DNA of 8,713 bases, from contig CAYRSH010000063.1 in the NCBI GenBank assembly GCA_964426895.1, positions 1-8,713 on the forward strand, written 5' to 3'. The stretch comes from Caldipriscus sp964426895. GTDB taxonomy: Bacteria; Hydrothermota; Hydrothermia; LBFQ01. The position numbers and the translations under genes are program-made. Shown here in pieces: positions 6,861 through 8,713 of this stretch. Each line of letters starts with the position of its first letter. Position 1 is the first letter of the stretch. The notes under the pieces are model-generated. The model made no database searches and was not told where the DNA came from. It saw only the letters and a list, made by a program, of their open reading frames with translations.

Positions 6861-6881
6861 TTTGCCACACCCCCTGGCAAA
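6861..6881. promoter_or_regulatory. Inverted repeat TTTGCCA-N7-TGGCAAA, candidate operator
   Basis: This is a perfect 7-bp inverted repeat (6861-6867 and 6875-6881) with a C-rich 7-nt spacer, in the 111-bp gap between the divergent Rieske and FG-GAP genes. Its centre (6871) is about 34 bp upstream of the likely start of the FG-GAP transcript and about 71 bp upstream of the likely start of the bc operon transcript. One bound regulator could therefore block the first while activating the second. No T-run follows on either strand, so a terminator is unlikely. The regulator family is not recognised. Confidence 0.4.
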
Positions 6882-6892
6882 ATTTTCAGTTA

Positions 6893-6898
6893 TATAAT
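6893..6898 (+). promoter_or_regulatory. Candidate -10 box (TATAAT) for the FG-GAP protein gene
   Basis: A perfect TATAAT ends 9 nt before the ATG at 6908. Transcription would then start around 6904-6906, making the message leaderless or nearly so. The AGGA at 6902-6905 is only 2 nt from the ATG, too close to act as a normal Shine-Dalgarno. A TTGCCA (5 of 6 matches to the -35 consensus) lies at 6862-6867, but its 25-bp spacer is too long for a standard promoter. Confidence 0.5.
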
Positions 6899-6907
6899 AT
6901 TAGGATA

Positions 6908-8476
6908 ATGAAAAGGCTATATTTAATACTCGCGTTAATAGGCCTGTTGGTGGGGGGTTTGTTTGCACAACCTTATTCCCCCAATGACCCCGATTGGAGA
7001 CAGGGGAGACACGATTATAAGAAAACCGGTAGGGCCCCTTGGAGGTGTTCCGCCCCGGCTTCTGTATCAAAACAATGGGACCATACGGATCCCAACGATT
7101 CGTACATCTTTGTAACGACGGCGGATATAAACGGCGATGGAGCGGCTGAGATATTCTATTCCGGAGATGACAGGGGTGCCTTTGACGGTGCTCCGAATGT
7201 ATTCCTTACACACACGGGAGGGGTTATGTGCGATAATTCCTTTTGGGCAGACCAAGCGGCGGGGGATTGTGTTATAGGGACAAACGGCGCCGTATACTGC
7301 CCACTTACGGAAACGGATGAATGGGGAGATGTTGAGGGGTATTTCACTAAGGGTAATTATTCCTGTGGTGAAGTTTATAGGAGGAGTGAGGGTGAATACC
7401 ATTCCAACTTAACAATAGCCGATGTAAACGGTGATGGTAATCCGGAAATATACAGGGGTGTAGGTTCTTGGGCCGTATCCGTAAACGGAAATGCTGGTGG
7501 TTATTCCGAAAACTGGTCGGCAAATATGGGGGCAGATGTCGGAACACCGGTACTCGGCGATTTTGATGGGGATGCCACTATGGAAGTATGTTTCCCATTG
7601 ACGAATAACACTATAAACTGTCGTACGGCTATAAACGGTGCCTATGAATGGACTTGGAGCATGCCTTGTGCTTTTGGTGGGATTATAAGTGGAGAATATG
7701 GTCCGGCTTCTTGGCAAACACAAGCAGTTATGGCCGAAGATGTTGACCGTGATGGTAAAGACGAACTCATAGCGCTCGGGAATTCTTGCGTCGCCGTGTT
7801 TAAACATGGAGTTGGTTTGTTATGGACGACTTCCGTATCAAGTAATGTTGCAGGCGCGGTTGGAAAATTAAACGGAGACCCATACCCAGATATAGTGGTA
7901 GGTAATGCATCGTGGCCATCGGGTACATATACAGTTTTAAGCGGTATAGACGGCTCGGTTATAACAACCTTTACGGAGTCTTCTGAGGGTTGCTCGGCAC
8001 CCACGATTGCCGATATAACCGGAGATGGAATAAACGATGTACTTGTGGCCTGTATTCAACCCGTTGCTTGGTCTGCTTCAAACGGTTGGTCGGGTAGGGT
8101 TTGGACGGGATCCGGTGCGGCACCTTATACAATTACAAGCGATTTGGTGGTTTCAAGGAAAACCAATACGAGCTTAATGTTGGTTTTGGGCGATGCATCT
8201 TGTGTTACAAACGAATGGTCTTGTCCGGTGGCGGTACTGGGGTATGACGATGGTCTAAGTGTAGGTGAAAAAGCAAGTACAATAGTTCCTTATGCCGTGT
8301 TGAGCGGAAAGGGTTATGTTGAAATAACGGGATATATTGGCTATGTTGGGATATACACCCCTTCTGGTAGGTTTGTGAAGGGTGGTAAGATAAACGGATA
8401 TGCAAAGTTTGAACTCCCGAGTGGTGTTTATATCGTGAGAACGGACAAGGGGGTTAAAACCGTAATAGTTAAATAA
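6908..8476 (+). CDS. Secreted FG-GAP/VCBS-repeat protein with a T9SS-like C-terminal sorting domain
   Basis: This 522-residue exported protein has no visible enzyme motif. Residues 1-20 form a classic signal peptide (MKR, a hydrophobic core, cleavage near LFA/Q). The mature N-terminus has WRQGRHDYKKTGR (30-42), a pattern common at the start of secreted beta-propellers. FG-GAP-type calcium loops follow: DINGDG (73-78), DVNGDG (172-177), DFDGDA (218-223), DVDRDG (278-283), LNGDPYPD (321-328) and DITGDG (369-374). They suggest an integrin-like beta-propeller. Residues from about 453 to the end, including VGIYTPSGRFVKGG and LPSGVYIVRTDKG, closely resemble a type A T9SS sorting domain, implying export across the outer membrane and surface attachment or release. 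Thirteen cysteines lie after the signal peptide, unusual for this family and suggesting disulfides. The gene is divergent from the bc operon. A surface or adhesion role is inferred; the specific role is unknown. Confidence 0.88.
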   Translation: MKRLYLILALIGLLVGGLFAQPYSPNDPDWRQGRHDYKKTGRAPWRCSAPASVSKQWDHTDPNDSYIFVTTADINGDGAAEIFYSGDDRGAFDGAPNVFLTHTGGVMCDNSFWADQAAGDCVIGTNGAVYCPLTETDEWGDVEGYFTKGNYSCGEVYRRSEGEYHSNLTIADVNGDGNPEIYRGVGSWAVSVNGNAGGYSENWSANMGADVGTPVLGDFDGDATMEVCFPLTNNTINCRTAINGAYEWTWSMPCAFGGIISGEYGPASWQTQAVMAEDVDRDGKDELIALGNSCVAVFKHGVGLLWTTSVSSNVAGAVGKLNGDPYPDIVVGNASWPSGTYTVLSGIDGSVITTFTESSEGCSAPTIADITGDGINDVLVACIQPVAWSASNGWSGRVWTGSGAAPYTITSDLVVSRKTNTSLMLVLGDASCVTNEWSCPVAVLGYDDGLSVGEKASTIVPYAVLSGKGYVEITGYIGYVGIYTPSGRFVKGGKINGYAKFELPSGVYIVRTDKGVKTVIVK

Positions 8477-8497
8477 TCTCCCATATCTCCTTAGCGT

Positions 8498-8541
8498 CCC
8501 CAATCTCACCTTTATGGGTGGGGTTGGGGTTTTTGTTTTTT
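8498..8541 (+). terminator. Rho-independent terminator of the FG-GAP protein gene
   Basis: Starting 22 nt after the stop codon, 8498-8510 pairs with 8517-8529 to make a 13-bp stem (CCCCAATCTCACC against GGTGGGGTTGGGG, including two T-G pairs) closed by a 6-nt loop, TTTATG. A T-tract, TTTTTGTTTTTT (8530-8541), follows directly. The other strand has no T-run after the hairpin, so it acts in the plus direction only. Confidence 0.9.
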
Positions 8542-8713
8542 AAATGCGTGGATAAACCCTTGCCGAGAGGAGAGTGTTTATGTCTCATCGGCTTGCGGTA
8601 TGGTCTTCCGCGGGGCACTTGAAGCGTTAAAGCCTCCGTTTTTGGCAAAGGTGTATTATTATGGGGAGTTGAAAAGTATAAACGGTAAAGGTTAAACAAC
8701 CTTAAAATAAGGG
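8542..8713. other. Right-edge intergenic stretch without a supported gene
   Basis: After the terminator no frame on either strand gives a convincing protein. The plus frames contain only short peptides. The 76-codon minus-strand frame at 8469-8699 runs through the terminator, overlaps the stop of the FG-GAP gene and has a very basic, low-quality composition. Apart from the possible RNA fold at 8556-8652, nothing is recognised. Confidence 0.6.
8556..8652 (+). ncRNA. Possible structured RNA, class unknown
   Basis: This stretch is GC-richer (45 of the 80 bases at 8561-8640 are G or C) and has several complementary segments. ACC-C-TTGCC (8556-8564) can pair with GGCAA-A-GGT (8644-8652) around one mismatch. 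GAGA (8570-8573) pairs with TCTC (8583-8586), and CCGA (8563-8566) with TCGG (8588-8591), although the latter competes with the closing stem. GCTTGCGG (8591-8598) pairs with CCGCGGGGC (8608-8616) around one bulged G. The strand is uncertain and no promoter is clear. It could be a leader of a gene beyond the window, a standalone RNA, or chance folding. Confidence 0.22.

Noticed and set aside
6861..6890. TGGCA near the palindrome as a sigma-54 -24/-12 promoter
   Set aside because: No TTGC/TGC element lies at the required spacing on either strand.
8621..8638. Resemblance of AAAGCCTCCG to the core of the c-di-GMP-I (GEMM) riboswitch
   Set aside because: The rest of the GEMM core (GCAAACC, the GAAA-loop hairpin and the receptor stem) is not present at the expected positions.
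8469..8699. 76-codon minus-strand open frame after the FG-GAP gene
   Set aside because: It runs across the terminator hairpin, overlaps the stop codon of the FG-GAP gene, is unusually rich in K, R, H and P, and matches no family I recognise.

Overview
The window appears to come from an uncultured, probably thermophilic, Gram-negative bacterium. The proteins are rich in K, E, I and V. A KDO-activating enzyme (KdsB) implies lipopolysaccharide and an outer membrane. The secreted protein ends in a domain resembling the type IX secretion (T9SS) sorting signal, which is typical of the Fibrobacteres-Chlorobi-Bacteroidetes (FCB) supergroup and related candidate phyla. The lineage is inferred and cannot be fixed from this sequence alone.

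Layout. (1) Positions 2-460 (+): the 3' part of a TlpA/ResA-type thioredoxin-like gene. It is interrupted by an in-frame TAA, and about 25 codons before the cis-proline strand appear to be missing, so it is probably a broken gene. (2) Positions 6796 down to 405 (-): one compact seven-gene cluster. It opens with a quinol-oxidising cytochrome bc-type complex (Rieske protein, cytochrome b, membrane-anchored pentaheme cytochrome c). It continues, each gene overlapping the next by a few bases, with a short-chain dehydrogenase, kdsB, nadC and an lhgO-like FAD oxidoreductase. (3) Positions 6797-6907: a divergent promoter region. Each flanking gene has a perfect TATAAT only 9-10 nt from its start codon, and a 7-bp inverted repeat with a 7-nt loop lies between them. 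(4) Positions 6908-8476 (+): a secreted, cysteine-rich FG-GAP repeat protein with a T9SS-like C-terminal domain, followed by a strong rho-independent terminator. (5) Positions 8542-8713: no convincing gene, but a GC-richer stretch that can fold into several stems.

How the genes could work together. The Rieske/cytochrome b/pentaheme c complex would oxidise membrane quinol and pass electrons to periplasmic acceptors. The LhgO-like flavoprotein at the far end of the operon belongs to a family whose E. coli member feeds electrons into the quinone pool, so the first and last products may share that pool. NadC supplies NAD, and KdsB supplies CMP-KDO for lipopolysaccharide. Their place in a respiratory operon is more likely growth-linked co-expression than one pathway.

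No CRISPR array, mobile element, tRNA or rRNA was seen. The most notable points are the b6f-like features of a one-piece cytochrome b paired with a pentaheme c subunit, the apparent leaderless divergent promoters sharing a palindrome, the chain of GTGA/TTGA/ATGA overlaps, the broken thioredoxin gene, and a possible structured RNA at the right edge.
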